Origin: Steroidobacter gossypii
GTDB taxonomy: Bacteria; Pseudomonadota; Gammaproteobacteria; Steroidobacterales; Steroidobacteraceae
Length of the DNA stretch: 64,000 bases
Assembly (NCBI RefSeq): GCF_016801985.1
Contig: NZ_JAEVLS010000002.1
Location: 620,001-684,000, forward strand
Reading direction: 5' to 3'
The notes under the pieces are model-generated. The model was not told the DNA's origin. It saw nothing but the letters and a program-made list of their open reading frames with translations, and did no database searches. Shown here in pieces: positions 20,911 through 32,585 of the stretch. Made by a program: the position numbers and the translations under genes. Every line of letters begins with the position of its first letter. Position 1 is the stretch's first letter.

Positions 20911-21699
20911 ATGGCCATACACCCGACAGCTCTGATCGATCCCAGCGCGCAGCTTGCTCCCGACGTGGAGGTGGGCGCCTATACGGTCATCGGCGCGAAC
21001 GTCGCAATCGGCGCCGGCACCTGGATCGGGCCGCACGTGGTCATCGACGGGCCGACCAGCATCGGTCGCGAGAACAAGATCTTTCAGTTCGCCTCGATCG
21101 GCGCCGCGCCTCAGGACTTGAAATACAACAACGAGCCGACGCGGCTCGAAGTCGGTGACCGCAATACGTTTCGCGAGAACACCACCATCAATCGCGGCAC
21201 GACCAAGGACCAGCTGGTCACCAAGATCGGCAGCGACAACCTGTTCATGACCGGCTCGCACGTCGGTCACGACTGCGTGATCGGCTCGCATTGCGTGCTG
21301 GCGAACTACGCGACCCTCGGCGGTCACGTGATCATCGGCGATTGGGTGCACATGGGCGGCTTCGCCGGCATTCATCAGTTCTGTCAGGTCGGCGCGCATG
21401 CGTTCATTGCGAACAACACGGCGGTGACTCGCGACGTGCCGCCGTTCGTGATGGCGGTGGGTCGTCCGGCCGAGCCGCACAGTGTGAACTCCGAAGGCTT
21501 GAAGCGTCGCGGCTACTCGGCGGAGCAGATCCGAAACATTCGCGATGCGTATCGCATCCTGTATCGCTCGCAGCTGAAGCTCATCGAAGCCACCGAACAG
21601 ATCGAACTGCGCGCCAAGTCGCAGCCCGAACTGCAGCCGCTGCTCGATTTTCTCAACGACTCCACGCCACGGCGTGAGCGCGTCGGTATCGTCAGGTAG
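20911..21699 (+). CDS. lpxA: UDP-N-acetylglucosamine acyltransferase LpxA
   Basis: First committed-pathway acyltransferase of lipid A synthesis. It is 262 aa, the same length as E. coli LpxA, from ATG 20911 with GAAAGG 8 bp upstream; ATG 20893 overlapping the fabZ stop would add six residues and has a poorly spaced site. Hexapeptide repeats, the catalytic histidine in HVGHDCVIG, and the C-terminal GLKRRGYSAEQI helical motif are present. Confidence 0.97.
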   Translation: MAIHPTALIDPSAQLAPDVEVGAYTVIGANVAIGAGTWIGPHVVIDGPTSIGRENKIFQFASIGAAPQDLKYNNEPTRLEVGDRNTFRENTTINRGTTKDQLVTKIGSDNLFMTGSHVGHDCVIGSHCVLANYATLGGHVIIGDWVHMGGFAGIHQFCQVGAHAFIANNTAVTRDVPPFVMAVGRPAEPHSVNSEGLKRRGYSAEQIRNIRDAYRILYRSQLKLIEATEQIELRAKSQPELQPLLDFLNDSTPRRERVGIVR

Positions 21700-21768
21700 A
21701 GTCGGTGCCTCCGGCGTGTTTACAGTCGCACCATCGCGGCGCCTTCCGTCTGCAGCGTTCGAAACGAA

Positions 21769-22962
21769 GTGGCTCGATCTGACGAAACACCGTTGATTGT
21801 CCTGGTCGCTGGAGAAACCTCCGGCGACAACCTCGGTGCTCAACTCATCGCGGCGCTTCGCCAACGCATTCCTGAAGCCCGTTTTGCCGGCATTGCCGGG
21901 CCGCGCATGGCTGCGGCTGGCTGCGAACCGTGGGAGCGCGCCGAAAGCCTCTCGGTGATGGGGCTGTTCGAAATCATTCCTCATCTGCCGCGCCTGCTGC
22001 GCATCCGTCGCAACCTCATCGAGCGCGTGCTGGCCGAGCGGCCGGCCGTCTACGTCGGCGTCGATGCGAAAGAGTTCAACCTGCGCATCGCACCGCACTT
22101 CAAGCAAGCAGGCATTCCCACCGTGCAATACGTCAGCCCTCAGGTGTGGGCCTGGCGGCAAGGGCGGGTGCATACCATCGGCAGGGCAGTCGATCTGGTG
22201 TTGTGTCTGCTGCCGTTCGAAAAGCCGTTCTACGATTCACACTCGGTGCATGCCGAGTTCGTCGGGCACCCGCTCGCCGATCAAGTGCCCATGCAGATGA
22301 GCGCCGCCGAAGCACGCGACAAGCTGGGCATTCCCATCGAGGGTCAGTACGTCGCCGTGTTGCCTGGCAGTCGACATGGCGAGGTGTCGCGCTTGAGTCC
22401 GGATTTCGCCGCGACCATCGCGTGGCTTCACGAGCAACGCCCGGAGCTGCGCTTCATTTCCGCGCTGACCAGCGACACCACTCGAAGGATTTTCGAAGCC
22501 GCGCTCGACAAAGCGGCCGGTGGCACCCGTGAATTGCGCGACCGGGTCACACTGGTCGACGGGCAGGCGCAGACAGTGATGGCGGCCAGCGACGCCGTGT
22601 TGCTCGCCTCTGGCACGGCGACCCTCGAAGCGACGCTGGTGAAGCGCCCGATGGTGGTGGCCTATCGCTTAGGGTGGCTGACAAGTTTTCTGCTCAAGCA
22701 TTTGAAACTGTTCAAGGCGCCATTCTTCGCGCAACCCAACCTGCTGGCCGGGCGGGAGCTGGTGCCCGAGTACTTCAATGCCGAAGTGCGCGCCGACGTG
22801 TTGGGTCCGGCAGTGCTGCGGCAATTGGAGCGTGCCGATCGCGCGTCGCTCGTGCAAACTTTCGCTTCCATCCACGAGACCCTCCGACGCGACGCCAGCG
22901 CGCGCGCCGCGGATGCCATCGTGGATCTCCTGGTGAAGCGGCGTTTGTCGGTGGCGAGCTAG
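21769..22962 (+). CDS. lpxB: Lipid-A-disaccharide synthase LpxB
   Basis: Glycosyltransferase joining 2,3-diacylglucosamine-1-phosphate and UDP-2,3-diacylglucosamine to form the lipid A disaccharide at the inner membrane. It is 397 aa. [13 protein letters not shown] near the N-terminus, the [14 protein letters not shown] motif and [12 protein letters not shown] are family landmarks. The start is a GTG at 21769 with a weak ribosome-binding site; no better start is visible. It completes the lpxD-fabZ-lpxA-lpxB cluster. Confidence 0.96.
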   Translation: MARSDETPLIVLVAGETSGDNLGAQLIAALRQRIPEARFAGIAGPRMAAAGCEPWERAESLSVMGLFEIIPHLPRLLRIRRNLIERVLAERPAVYVGVDAKEFNLRIAPHFKQAGIPTVQYVSPQVWAWRQGRVHTIGRAVDLVLCLLPFEKPFYDSHSVHAEFVGHPLADQVPMQMSAAEARDKLGIPIEGQYVAVLPGSRHGEVSRLSPDFAATIAWLHEQRPELRFISALTSDTTRRIFEAALDKAAGGTRELRDRVTLVDGQAQTVMAASDAVLLASGTATLEATLVKRPMVVAYRLGWLTSFLLKHLKLFKAPFFAQPNLLAGRELVPEYFNAEVRADVLGPAVLRQLERADRASLVQTFASIHETLRRDASARAADAIVDLLVKRRLSVAS

Positions 22963-22969
22963 AAAAGCG

Positions 22970-23755
22970 ATGGCAGCATCTCAGCGGACAATGTCTTTGC
23001 CGTTGCAGGCGCCCGGCCTGGTCGCGGGCGTGGACGAAGCGGGGCGCGGGCCGCTCGCCGGCCCGGTGGTCGCGGCGGCCGTGATCCTCGATCCGCGTCG
23101 CCGTATTCGCGGCATCAAAGATTCCAAGCAGCTCGAGGCCGAGGAGCGCGAGTCGCTGGCGATCAAGATCCGCGGCGCGGCGCTAGCCTGGTCGGTGGCC
23201 TGGGCGGACGTGGAGGAGATCGACTGCCACAACATCCTGCAGGCTACTCATCTGGCGATGCGGCGCGCGCTGCTCGGGCTGCATATCCATCCGGGGCACG
23301 TTCAGGTCGACGGCAACCTGTGTCCGTCGTTCATCGGATTGCCCATGAAGTGCAGCTACGAAGCCATCATCGATGGCGACACGCTGCGCACTTGCATCGG
23401 TGCGGCTTCCATCCTGGCCAAGGTGACGCGCGACCGGATGATGGTCGAGCTGGATGCGATCTATCCCAATTACGGATTCGCGTCTCACAAGGGCTACAGC
23501 ACGCCTCAGCACTACGAAGCGCTGGACCAGCATGGCCCGACGCCGATCCACCGACGCAGCTTCGAGCCGGTGCGCATCGCATGCTCGCGGTTATCGCCGA
23601 CGCACGCTCTGTATATGCCGCCGCTCGAGCCCAAGCCCGAGCCTGCCAACGGCGCGCCGAAGGCATCGGCCGGCAAGAAGCGCAAGCCGTCGCTCGTCGA
23701 TGAGTCCGAGGCGCTCGCCGGCGAACGCGAGACAGCATCGATGGCGGGTCTCTAG
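22970..23755 (+). CDS. rnhB: Ribonuclease HII with C-terminal extension
   Basis: Removes ribonucleotides from RNA-DNA duplexes. It is 261 aa against about 200 in E. coli. The catalytic D22-E23 pair is in [13 protein letters not shown], with further acidic residues in VDGN and KVTRD, so the enzyme looks complete. About 45 extra residues at the C-terminus are Pro/Lys/Glu-rich and probably disordered. An in-frame ATG at 22991 is a possible alternative start. It lies 7 bp after lpxB and 5 bp before dnaE. Confidence 0.96.
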   Translation: MAASQRTMSLPLQAPGLVAGVDEAGRGPLAGPVVAAAVILDPRRRIRGIKDSKQLEAEERESLAIKIRGAALAWSVAWADVEEIDCHNILQATHLAMRRALLGLHIHPGHVQVDGNLCPSFIGLPMKCSYEAIIDGDTLRTCIGAASILAKVTRDRMMVELDAIYPNYGFASHKGYSTPQHYEALDQHGPTPIHRRSFEPVRIACSRLSPTHALYMPPLEPKPEPANGAPKASAGKKRKPSLVDESEALAGERETASMAGL

Positions 23756-23760
23756 CGTCG

Positions 23761-27300
<3,540 letters not shown>

Positions 27301-27304
27301 GATA

Positions 27305-27385
27305 GCTGTTGGCGGTTGGGGGTTGGTCGGAGATGATGGGCGAGCAAAGCGTGTGTCTTCACTAACTACCAACAGCCAATCACTG
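27305..27385. repeat. GTTGGCGG-type repeat arms after dnaE
   Basis: The left arm starts GCTGTTGG at 27305 and continues GCGGTTGGGGGTTGG; the right arm CCAACAGCCAATCACTG is at 27369-27385. GCTGTTGG and CCAACAGC are perfect inverse complements 56 bp apart. The right arm matches CCAACAGCCAAGTACTG at 62257-62273 in 15 of 17 positions, and a similar GTTGGCGG left arm occurs there too. Confidence 0.5.
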
Positions 27386-27389
27386 CCTC

Positions 27390-28550
27390 GTGCCTCCGCA
27401 GCGACTTTTCGTCCTCATCGCCGGCAATTTTTTCGTCGCCACCAGCTTTCTGAGTGTCGGCGGTCTGCTGAGCGATATTTCGGCGTCCCTGCAGGTGCCG
27501 ATTGAACAGGCCGGGTTGCTGATCGCTGCTTTCGGCATCGCTGCCGCCGTTTGCGCGCCTACCCTGGCGACGCTCGGATCTCCCATCGATCGCCGCAAGC
27601 TGCTGACTGGCTCCATGGCCGTCTGCGCGCTCGCCAATCTGCTCGCGGCGCTCAGTCAAAGTTACGATCATTTGCTGCTGGCTCGCGTGCTGGCGGCCGT
27701 GACATCCGCCGTCTACACGCCGCAGGTCGCGGCCACACTCAGCATGCTCATGCCGGAGAAGGAGCGGGCGCCCACGCTGGCCAAGCTGATGGTCGGCTGG
27801 TCGGTCGGCGCGGTGCTGGGCAATCCCTTGTCCGTATTGATTGCGTCTGTATCGTCGTGGCGCATGTCGTTTGCGTTCATCGGCGTCTCCAGCGCCGTGA
27901 TCGCGTTTTTCATCTGGCGTTCGCTGCCGTCCAACGTGATGGTGCCGCCGCTCAACTGGCACCGCTGGTTCCAGGTGCTGCGCTCGCCGGCGCTGCGTTT
28001 TCTCACCGCCGCCACGATGTTCGCCAACGTGGGCAGTGTGGTCATGATGAGTTACATCGCGCCCATCGTGGGGTCGGTGCAGGGCATCGCCGGGCCGGCG
28101 CTCGCGTTGCTGTTGTTTGTCGCCGGCGTGGGTTCATTGCTCGGCAATCTGCTCAGCGTAACGATGGTCCGGCGCTATGGGGCGACCGTCGTGGCGTATC
28201 GCTGCAATATTTCTTCGGCGGTCATGTTGCTGCTATGGCCGCTGTTCTCGCTGTGGGCGAGCGCCATTTATGTCGCCCAGTTCCTTTGGAGCCTGGGCAG
28301 CTCCGGCTTTCCAGCCGTGCAACAAGCGCGACTCGTCGCCGTCGCCCCCATGCTGGCCTCGGCGACCATCGCACTGAATTCAGCGGTCACTTATCTGGGC
28401 ATCGCCGTCGGCGCCAGCATCGGCGCCACCGCCTGGACCCTGGTCCCGCCGCGTTTCATGAGCTGGGTCGGTTTCGTTTTCGTGCTCGTCGCACTGACGT
28501 GTTCCGTCTTAGGCGAACGCGCCGCGCAGAGAGAGGCGGCAGCGTCTTGA
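27390..28550 (+). CDS. MFS transporter, DHA1-like
   Basis: Integral membrane transporter of 386 aa with about 12 predicted helices, resembling the drug/sugar efflux branch (AraJ/NepI-like) of the major facilitator superfamily. Motif-A-like sequence is seen as GSPIDRRKLLTG after helix 2. The substrate cannot be told from sequence. It starts with a GTG at 27390, just after the right arm of a short repeat, and ends in a strong hairpin shared with the convergent yceI-like gene. It is the first gene of the accessory block between dnaE and accA. Confidence 0.85.
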   Translation: MPPQRLFVLIAGNFFVATSFLSVGGLLSDISASLQVPIEQAGLLIAAFGIAAAVCAPTLATLGSPIDRRKLLTGSMAVCALANLLAALSQSYDHLLLARVLAAVTSAVYTPQVAATLSMLMPEKERAPTLAKLMVGWSVGAVLGNPLSVLIASVSSWRMSFAFIGVSSAVIAFFIWRSLPSNVMVPPLNWHRWFQVLRSPALRFLTAATMFANVGSVVMMSYIAPIVGSVQGIAGPALALLLFVAGVGSLLGNLLSVTMVRRYGATVVAYRCNISSAVMLLLWPLFSLWASAIYVAQFLWSLGSSGFPAVQQARLVAVAPMLASATIALNSAVTYLGIAVGASIGATAWTLVPPRFMSWVGFVFVLVALTCSVLGERAAQREAAAS

Positions 28551-28554
28551 GTGC

Positions 28555-28588
28555 CTCGCGCGTAGCAGGGTGAAGTGCTACGCGCGAG
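28555..28588. terminator. Bidirectional terminator hairpin between convergent genes
   Basis: CTCGCGCGTAGCA (28555-28567), 8-nt loop, TGCTACGCGCGAG (28576-28588): a perfect 13-bp GC-rich stem in the 54-bp gap between the MFS stop and the yceI-like stop. There is no U-run on either side, so it may act as a 3'-end stabiliser or a transcription block rather than a textbook terminator. Confidence 0.7.
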
Positions 28589-28604
28589 CGCCGATGAGCC
28601 GAGC

Positions 28605-29186
28605 TCAGTCCGCCTTCACGGCCTCGACCTGGATCTGCAGTTCGACATCCTGCTTGAAGCCGAAAGCCTTGCCGTAGCTCACGCCGAAGTCTTCGCGGTT
28701 GATCTTGCCGACGGCGTCGGCGCCGCAGGTTTCCTTCTTGTTCATGGGATTCGGCTTGCACAGGAAGCTGTTGATCTTGAGCTTCACCGGCTTGGTCACG
28801 CCGTGCAGGGTCAGGGTGCCGTCCACTTCGGTGGGCGCGCCGTTCTTGAAGTTCACCAGCTTGCCGGTGTAGGTCGCGGTGGGGAACTTCTCCACGTCGA
28901 AGATCTCGTTGGACCTGGCGTGCGCGTTCATCTTGTCGTGGCCGAAGTCGATCTCCGCCATTTCCATGGTCACATCGACCGTGCCGGTCTGGGCTTCCTT
29001 GTCGAACGTGACGGTGCCGGAGCTTTTGTTGATCTTGCCGCGCCAGTTGGACAGGCCGCCCATGTGGTCGGCGGTGAAGCTCGGGTAGGTGTGGTTGGGA
29101 TCGATGTTGTATTTGACCGGGGCGGCGCTCACGGCGCCGGCCGTCAGAGCAGCGGCCGCCACGAGCAGAAGGGACGAAGCTTTCAT
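28605..29186 (-). CDS. YceI-family periplasmic lipid-binding-like protein
   Basis: Exported protein of 193 aa with a clear signal peptide (cleavage near VSA-AP, about residue 22) and the YceI lipocalin-like barrel: YNIDPNHTYPSFTADHMGG, DKMNAHARSNEIFDVEKFP, and GTLTLHGVTKPV. YceI proteins bind isoprenoid-type lipids; the ligand here is unknown. GGAG lies 8 bp before the start. Two cysteines (in SFLCKPN and ETCGAD) could form a disulfide. It is separated by 52 bp from the yciH gene on the same strand. Confidence 0.93.
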   Translation of the reverse strand: MKASSLLLVAAAALTAGAVSAAPVKYNIDPNHTYPSFTADHMGGLSNWRGKINKSSGTVTFDKEAQTGTVDVTMEMAEIDFGHDKMNAHARSNEIFDVEKFPTATYTGKLVNFKNGAPTEVDGTLTLHGVTKPVKLKINSFLCKPNPMNKKETCGADAVGKINREDFGVSYGKAFGFKQDVELQIQVEAVKAD

Positions 29187-29238
29187 GCAAGAGTCTCCAG
29201 ATGGGATGCCCGATGGGCGAAAGAAGGGAAGCGAGGCA

Positions 29239-29616
29239 CTAGCCGCCCGCGCGCTTGGCTTTGAAGCCGCGCTGGGTCAGCTCTTGAACCAGTTTGTCGC
29301 GATGGTCGCCCTGGATCTCGATGCGACCGTTGTCGACCGCGCCGCCCGAGCCGCATTTTTTCTTCAGCTCCGTGGCGAGCGCCGCCAGTTGGTCGGGCGG
29401 CAGGCCCAGACCGGTGATCACAGTCACGCCTTTGCCTTTGCGACCCTGCGTCTCGCGACTGACGCGCACCACGCCGTCGCTCGCCACCTTTCCGGGTGTG
29501 CCTTTCTTGCAGACACACTCGCGCACGGCGCGCAGGCAGTTGGGACAGCGCTCGCCGATGTCGGTGGAGTAGACGATGCCGCCACCATCGGACGGCGCCT
29601 TGCGAGAAGACGTCAT
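29239..29616 (-). CDS. yciH: SUI1/eIF1-like translation factor YciH
   Basis: Bacterial homologue of eukaryotic eIF1, 125 aa starting at MTSSRKAPSD. The SUI1 core includes GRKGKGVTVITG and LKKKCGSGGAVDNGRIEIQGD. An N-terminal CPNC...CVC segment (C24, C27, C34, C36) looks like a zinc knuckle and is absent from E. coli YciH. The open frame extends 23 codons further upstream but similarity begins at the chosen start. Possible role: start-codon selection or stress translation. Confidence 0.9.
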   Translation of the reverse strand: MTSSRKAPSDGGGIVYSTDIGERCPNCLRAVRECVCKKGTPGKVASDGVVRVSRETQGRKGKGVTVITGLGLPPDQLAALATELKKKCGSGGAVDNGRIEIQGDHRDKLVQELTQRGFKAKRAGG

Positions 29617-29652
29617 GGACGGCGCACGGTTTCCAGCTGGGATTTCATGAGG

Positions 29653-29744
29653 CGAAAGTGTTGCTACTTTCGTCAGCCGACGCAACTGCGGCGGGCATCT
29701 GTGGACGCGTCAGAGGCCCGCAATCACGCGCATAAGACTTATGC
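29653..29744. other. Two palindromes upstream of yciH
   Basis: In the 142-bp gap between the amidohydrolase stop and yciH start are CGAAAGT-GTTGCT-ACTTTCG (29653-29672) and an odd palindrome GCATAAG-A-CTTATGC (29730-29744). Neither is followed by a U-run on the minus strand. The second has the size and symmetry of a regulator operator. No promoter could be placed with confidence. Confidence 0.4.
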
Positions 29745-29758
29745 CACGGAGGAGGGAA

Positions 29759-31357
29759 TCAGGGTTGCGCGAGCTGCTTAACTCCGCGCTTGCGCTTTTC
29801 CTCGGCCACCATGTCGCGCACGTCGTTCAATAAACGTTTGGCATCGTAGACGATCCCATCTTTGATGGTGTACTTGACGCCGCCGACCCGATGCGTGCGT
29901 CCGTCGTCGCCGAGGCGCACATGCCCGGTGCCATACATCACTTTGAAATTCGCGACCGGGTTCTCATCGAGCACGGCAAGGTCCGCGAGCTTACCCGGCT
30001 CGATGGAGCCGAGGCGATCTTCAGCACCCAGGGCCTGAGCGCCGTTGAGCGTGGCAGAACGCAGAACCTCCAAGGGATGAAAGCCCGCCTCGCGCAACAG
30101 CTCGAGTTCCTGGATCGTGCCGAAGCCATACAGCTGATAAATGAATCCCGAATCGGACCCGACGGTGACGCGTCCGCCGCGATTCTTGTAATCGTTCACG
30201 AACGCCATCCACAGCCGATAGTTTTCTCGCCAGGCGATCTCGTCCTCGCTGCCCCAATCGAAGAAGAAGCTGCCGTGGTTGTCACGATTCGGTGTGTAGA
30301 AGTCCCACAGCTGCGGCAACGTGTATTCCTCGTGCCAGTCGGCGCGGCGCGCGCGCATCAGATCGCGTGACGCCAGATAGATGGTGAAAGTTGGATCGAG
30401 GGTGAAGTCGAGCGCGAGCAGCTCCTTGATCACCGACTCGTATTTTTCAGAGCCCGGCTTGGCGGCCTGGCGCCACAACCGACCCGCCTGGCCGAAACGA
30501 TCCTGCTCGTCGTTGTAGTTATAGTCAGGCGGGTAGTCCTGCACCGTGCGATCGTCGAACAACGCTTCGGGCAATCCGTACCAATGTTCCATGGAAGTGA
30601 GGCCCCAGCGCGCCGTGGTCAGCACGTTGACCCGACGCACGTCGAGCTGCGCATGATGACAAGCGCTGCGCATGCCTTGTTGCTTCAGCTCGCCGAAGAT
30701 GGCTTCCAGCACGTCCGGGCGATAGCCGAAGCACTTCATGCCGACGGCGCCTTTGGCCTTGATGTCTCGCACCCACTGGCGGCCCTGTTCCGGCGTCGTC
30801 AAAGGTTTGTCCGGCCGCAGAAATGCAAACGGAAAGATGCGTGGCGCGACGATTTCGTTGCGCTCACTGCGGCGCGTCTCACTGGCGCACCACTCGACAC
30901 CGTTGCCGCAGCCGGGGTCGCGGATGGTCGTGATGCCATGGCCCATCCAGAGCTTGTAGACATACTCGGCCGGCACGCCTTGTTCCTGGCCGCCGATGTG
31001 GCCGTGCATGTCGATGAGGCCGGGCAGCACATAGTGACCGCGCAGGTCGATCTCTCGACCGCCGGCTTTGAGCCGCGGCCGGCGTGGATCTTCCTTCGCG
31101 CCGCCGGGTGCGCCGACCGACATCACTTCGACGATGCGATTGCCTTCGATGACGATGTCCGCCGGGCCGAACGCCGGTGCGCCGGTGCCGTTGATGATCG
31201 TGGCGCTGCGAAGAATGAGTTGGGGGTAGGGGCCTTCGCCATCGTTTCGTGGCGGCGCCGGCGGCACCTGAAATTCGCCTTGGGCCGCGAGGCTGGTTTG
31301 CAGACTCAAGCCTAACGCGATGGCCACGCCCATCATCCAGGTCATCGGAGATCGCAT
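29759..31357 (-). CDS. Exported metal-dependent amidohydrolase
   Basis: Amidohydrolase-superfamily enzyme of 532 aa with a signal peptide (cleavage near SLAAQ, residue 26), so it acts in the periplasm or outside. The first metal ligands are H118 and H120 in GLIDMHGHIGG; further ligands are likely in SACHHAQLD, SMEHW and TVGSDSG. The C-terminal part shows LGSIEPGKLADLAVLDENP, the composite beta-sandwich return typical of the imidazolonepropionase/prolidase-like branch. The substrate is unknown. It is the last gene of a three-gene minus-strand operon after the serine hydrolase (15 bp upstream). Confidence 0.88.
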   Translation of the reverse strand: MRSPMTWMMGVAIALGLSLQTSLAAQGEFQVPPAPPRNDGEGPYPQLILRSATIINGTGAPAFGPADIVIEGNRIVEVMSVGAPGGAKEDPRRPRLKAGGREIDLRGHYVLPGLIDMHGHIGGQEQGVPAEYVYKLWMGHGITTIRDPGCGNGVEWCASETRRSERNEIVAPRIFPFAFLRPDKPLTTPEQGRQWVRDIKAKGAVGMKCFGYRPDVLEAIFGELKQQGMRSACHHAQLDVRRVNVLTTARWGLTSMEHWYGLPEALFDDRTVQDYPPDYNYNDEQDRFGQAGRLWRQAAKPGSEKYESVIKELLALDFTLDPTFTIYLASRDLMRARRADWHEEYTLPQLWDFYTPNRDNHGSFFFDWGSEDEIAWRENYRLWMAFVNDYKNRGGRVTVGSDSGFIYQLYGFGTIQELELLREAGFHPLEVLRSATLNGAQALGAEDRLGSIEPGKLADLAVLDENPVANFKVMYGTGHVRLGDDGRTHRVGGVKYTIKDGIVYDAKRLLNDVRDMVAEEKRKRGVKQLAQP

Positions 31358-31372
31358 GCGTCGTTCATCTCA

Positions 31373-32584
31373 TCAAGTGAAGGCGGAATACACCAGCGTA
31401 CGCAGCTCGCGGCGCAAGTTGTAGATCGTCGACGGCATGAGCTGCGTCATGAAGATGACGATCAGCTGCTCGCGTGGATCGATCCAGAAATAGGTGCTCG
31501 CCATGCCGCCCCACGAGTAATCGCCGACGCTGCCGGGCACCAGAGTACGCGCCGGATTGGTGGTGACCGCGAAGCCCAGACCGAAGCCGACGCCGGAATA
31601 GCTCGCCTCGCTGAACAGCGAGACTGACATCTCGGGCAGTTCCTTGCCGCCCGGCAAATGGTTGGCGGTCATCAGCTCGATGGTTTTGGGGCTGAGCAGA
31701 CGGGCGCCGTCCAGCGTGCCCCCATTCAGCAACATCCGGCAGAAGCGCAAATAGTCCGCGGCCGTGGAAACCAGGCCGCCGCCGCCCGAGACGAAAGAGG
31801 GCGGCTTCAGATAAGGACTGTTCTGCGGATCGTCCTGCAAGTTCATGCGGCCGTCCGGCCCGAGCATGTAACAGGCCGCGAACCGAGCAGCTTTCGCCGC
31901 AGGCACATGGAAATCGGTGTCGATCATGCCGAGCGGCTCGAAAATACGTTCTCGTAGAAACTGCTCGAACGGCATCCCGGAAATCTTGCCCACCAGATAG
32001 CCGAGCACGTCGGTGGACACGGAATAATTCCAGACCTCGCCGGGCGAGGACTCCAGCGGGATGTTCGCCAGGCCTTCGATCATGCCTTGCAACGTGCCGC
32101 TGCCCGCCGGATCGCCGAAGCCGAATTTGCGATAGGCCGCGTCGACGTTGGTTCTTTGTTGCAGGCCATAGGTCAGGCCGGAAGTGTGCCGAAGCAGATC
32201 GACGACGCGCATGGGCGCAGCCGCCGCTCGCGTGCGGAACGTGCCGACGAAGCCGGCTTCATACACGCCCAGGTTGCGCCACTGAGGAATATAACGATGC
32301 ACCGGATCGTCGAGCGCGATCTGACCTTGTTCCACCAGCATCATCAGCGCGACGCTGGTGATGGGCTTGGTCATGGAATAAATCCGGAAAATCGTGTCCT
32401 GCTGCAGCGGACGCGCACGCTCCACGTCCATGTGACCCTGCACGCTCAAGTGCGCGAGCTCGCCGCGACGCTCGATCAGGGTCAGCGCGCCGGGCAGGCG
32501 ACCGGGCTCGAGATAACGTTGCTGTAGATGACGCTCGATCTGTTGCAGACGGTGGCTTGCAAGACCCACGGCTTCCGGGTTCAT
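31373..32584 (-). CDS. Serine hydrolase of the class C beta-lactamase / family VIII esterase type
   Basis: Beta-lactamase-fold serine hydrolase, 403 aa. The nucleophile motif SMTK places S70 and K73, Y187 in NYSVS supplies the second element, and a WGG triplet near the C-terminus replaces the KTG of true beta-lactamases, as in family VIII carboxylesterases such as EstB. No signal peptide is visible, so it is probably cytoplasmic. It sits one base downstream of an MHS-type transporter and 15 bp upstream of the amidohydrolase, which suggests a shared substrate (ester, amide or lactam). Antibiotic resistance is not implied. Confidence 0.88.
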   Translation of the reverse strand: MNPEAVGLASHRLQQIERHLQQRYLEPGRLPGALTLIERRGELAHLSVQGHMDVERARPLQQDTIFRIYSMTKPITSVALMMLVEQGQIALDDPVHRYIPQWRNLGVYEAGFVGTFRTRAAAAPMRVVDLLRHTSGLTYGLQQRTNVDAAYRKFGFGDPAGSGTLQGMIEGLANIPLESSPGEVWNYSVSTDVLGYLVGKISGMPFEQFLRERIFEPLGMIDTDFHVPAAKAARFAACYMLGPDGRMNLQDDPQNSPYLKPPSFVSGGGGLVSTAADYLRFCRMLLNGGTLDGARLLSPKTIELMTANHLPGGKELPEMSVSLFSEASYSGVGFGLGFAVTTNPARTLVPGSVGDYSWGGMASTYFWIDPREQLIVIFMTQLMPSTIYNLRRELRTLVYSAFT

Positions 32585-32585
32585 G

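Noticed and set aside
29202-29217. GGGATGCCCGATGGGC upstream of the yceI-like gene as a third copy of the structured repeat
   Set aside because: Only about 10 bp match the end of the repeat core; no other part of the element is present.
31373-32584. The serine hydrolase as an antibiotic-resistance beta-lactamase
   Set aside because: WGG replaces KTG, there is no signal peptide, and the gene is in a transport/hydrolysis operon; an esterase-type role is more likely.
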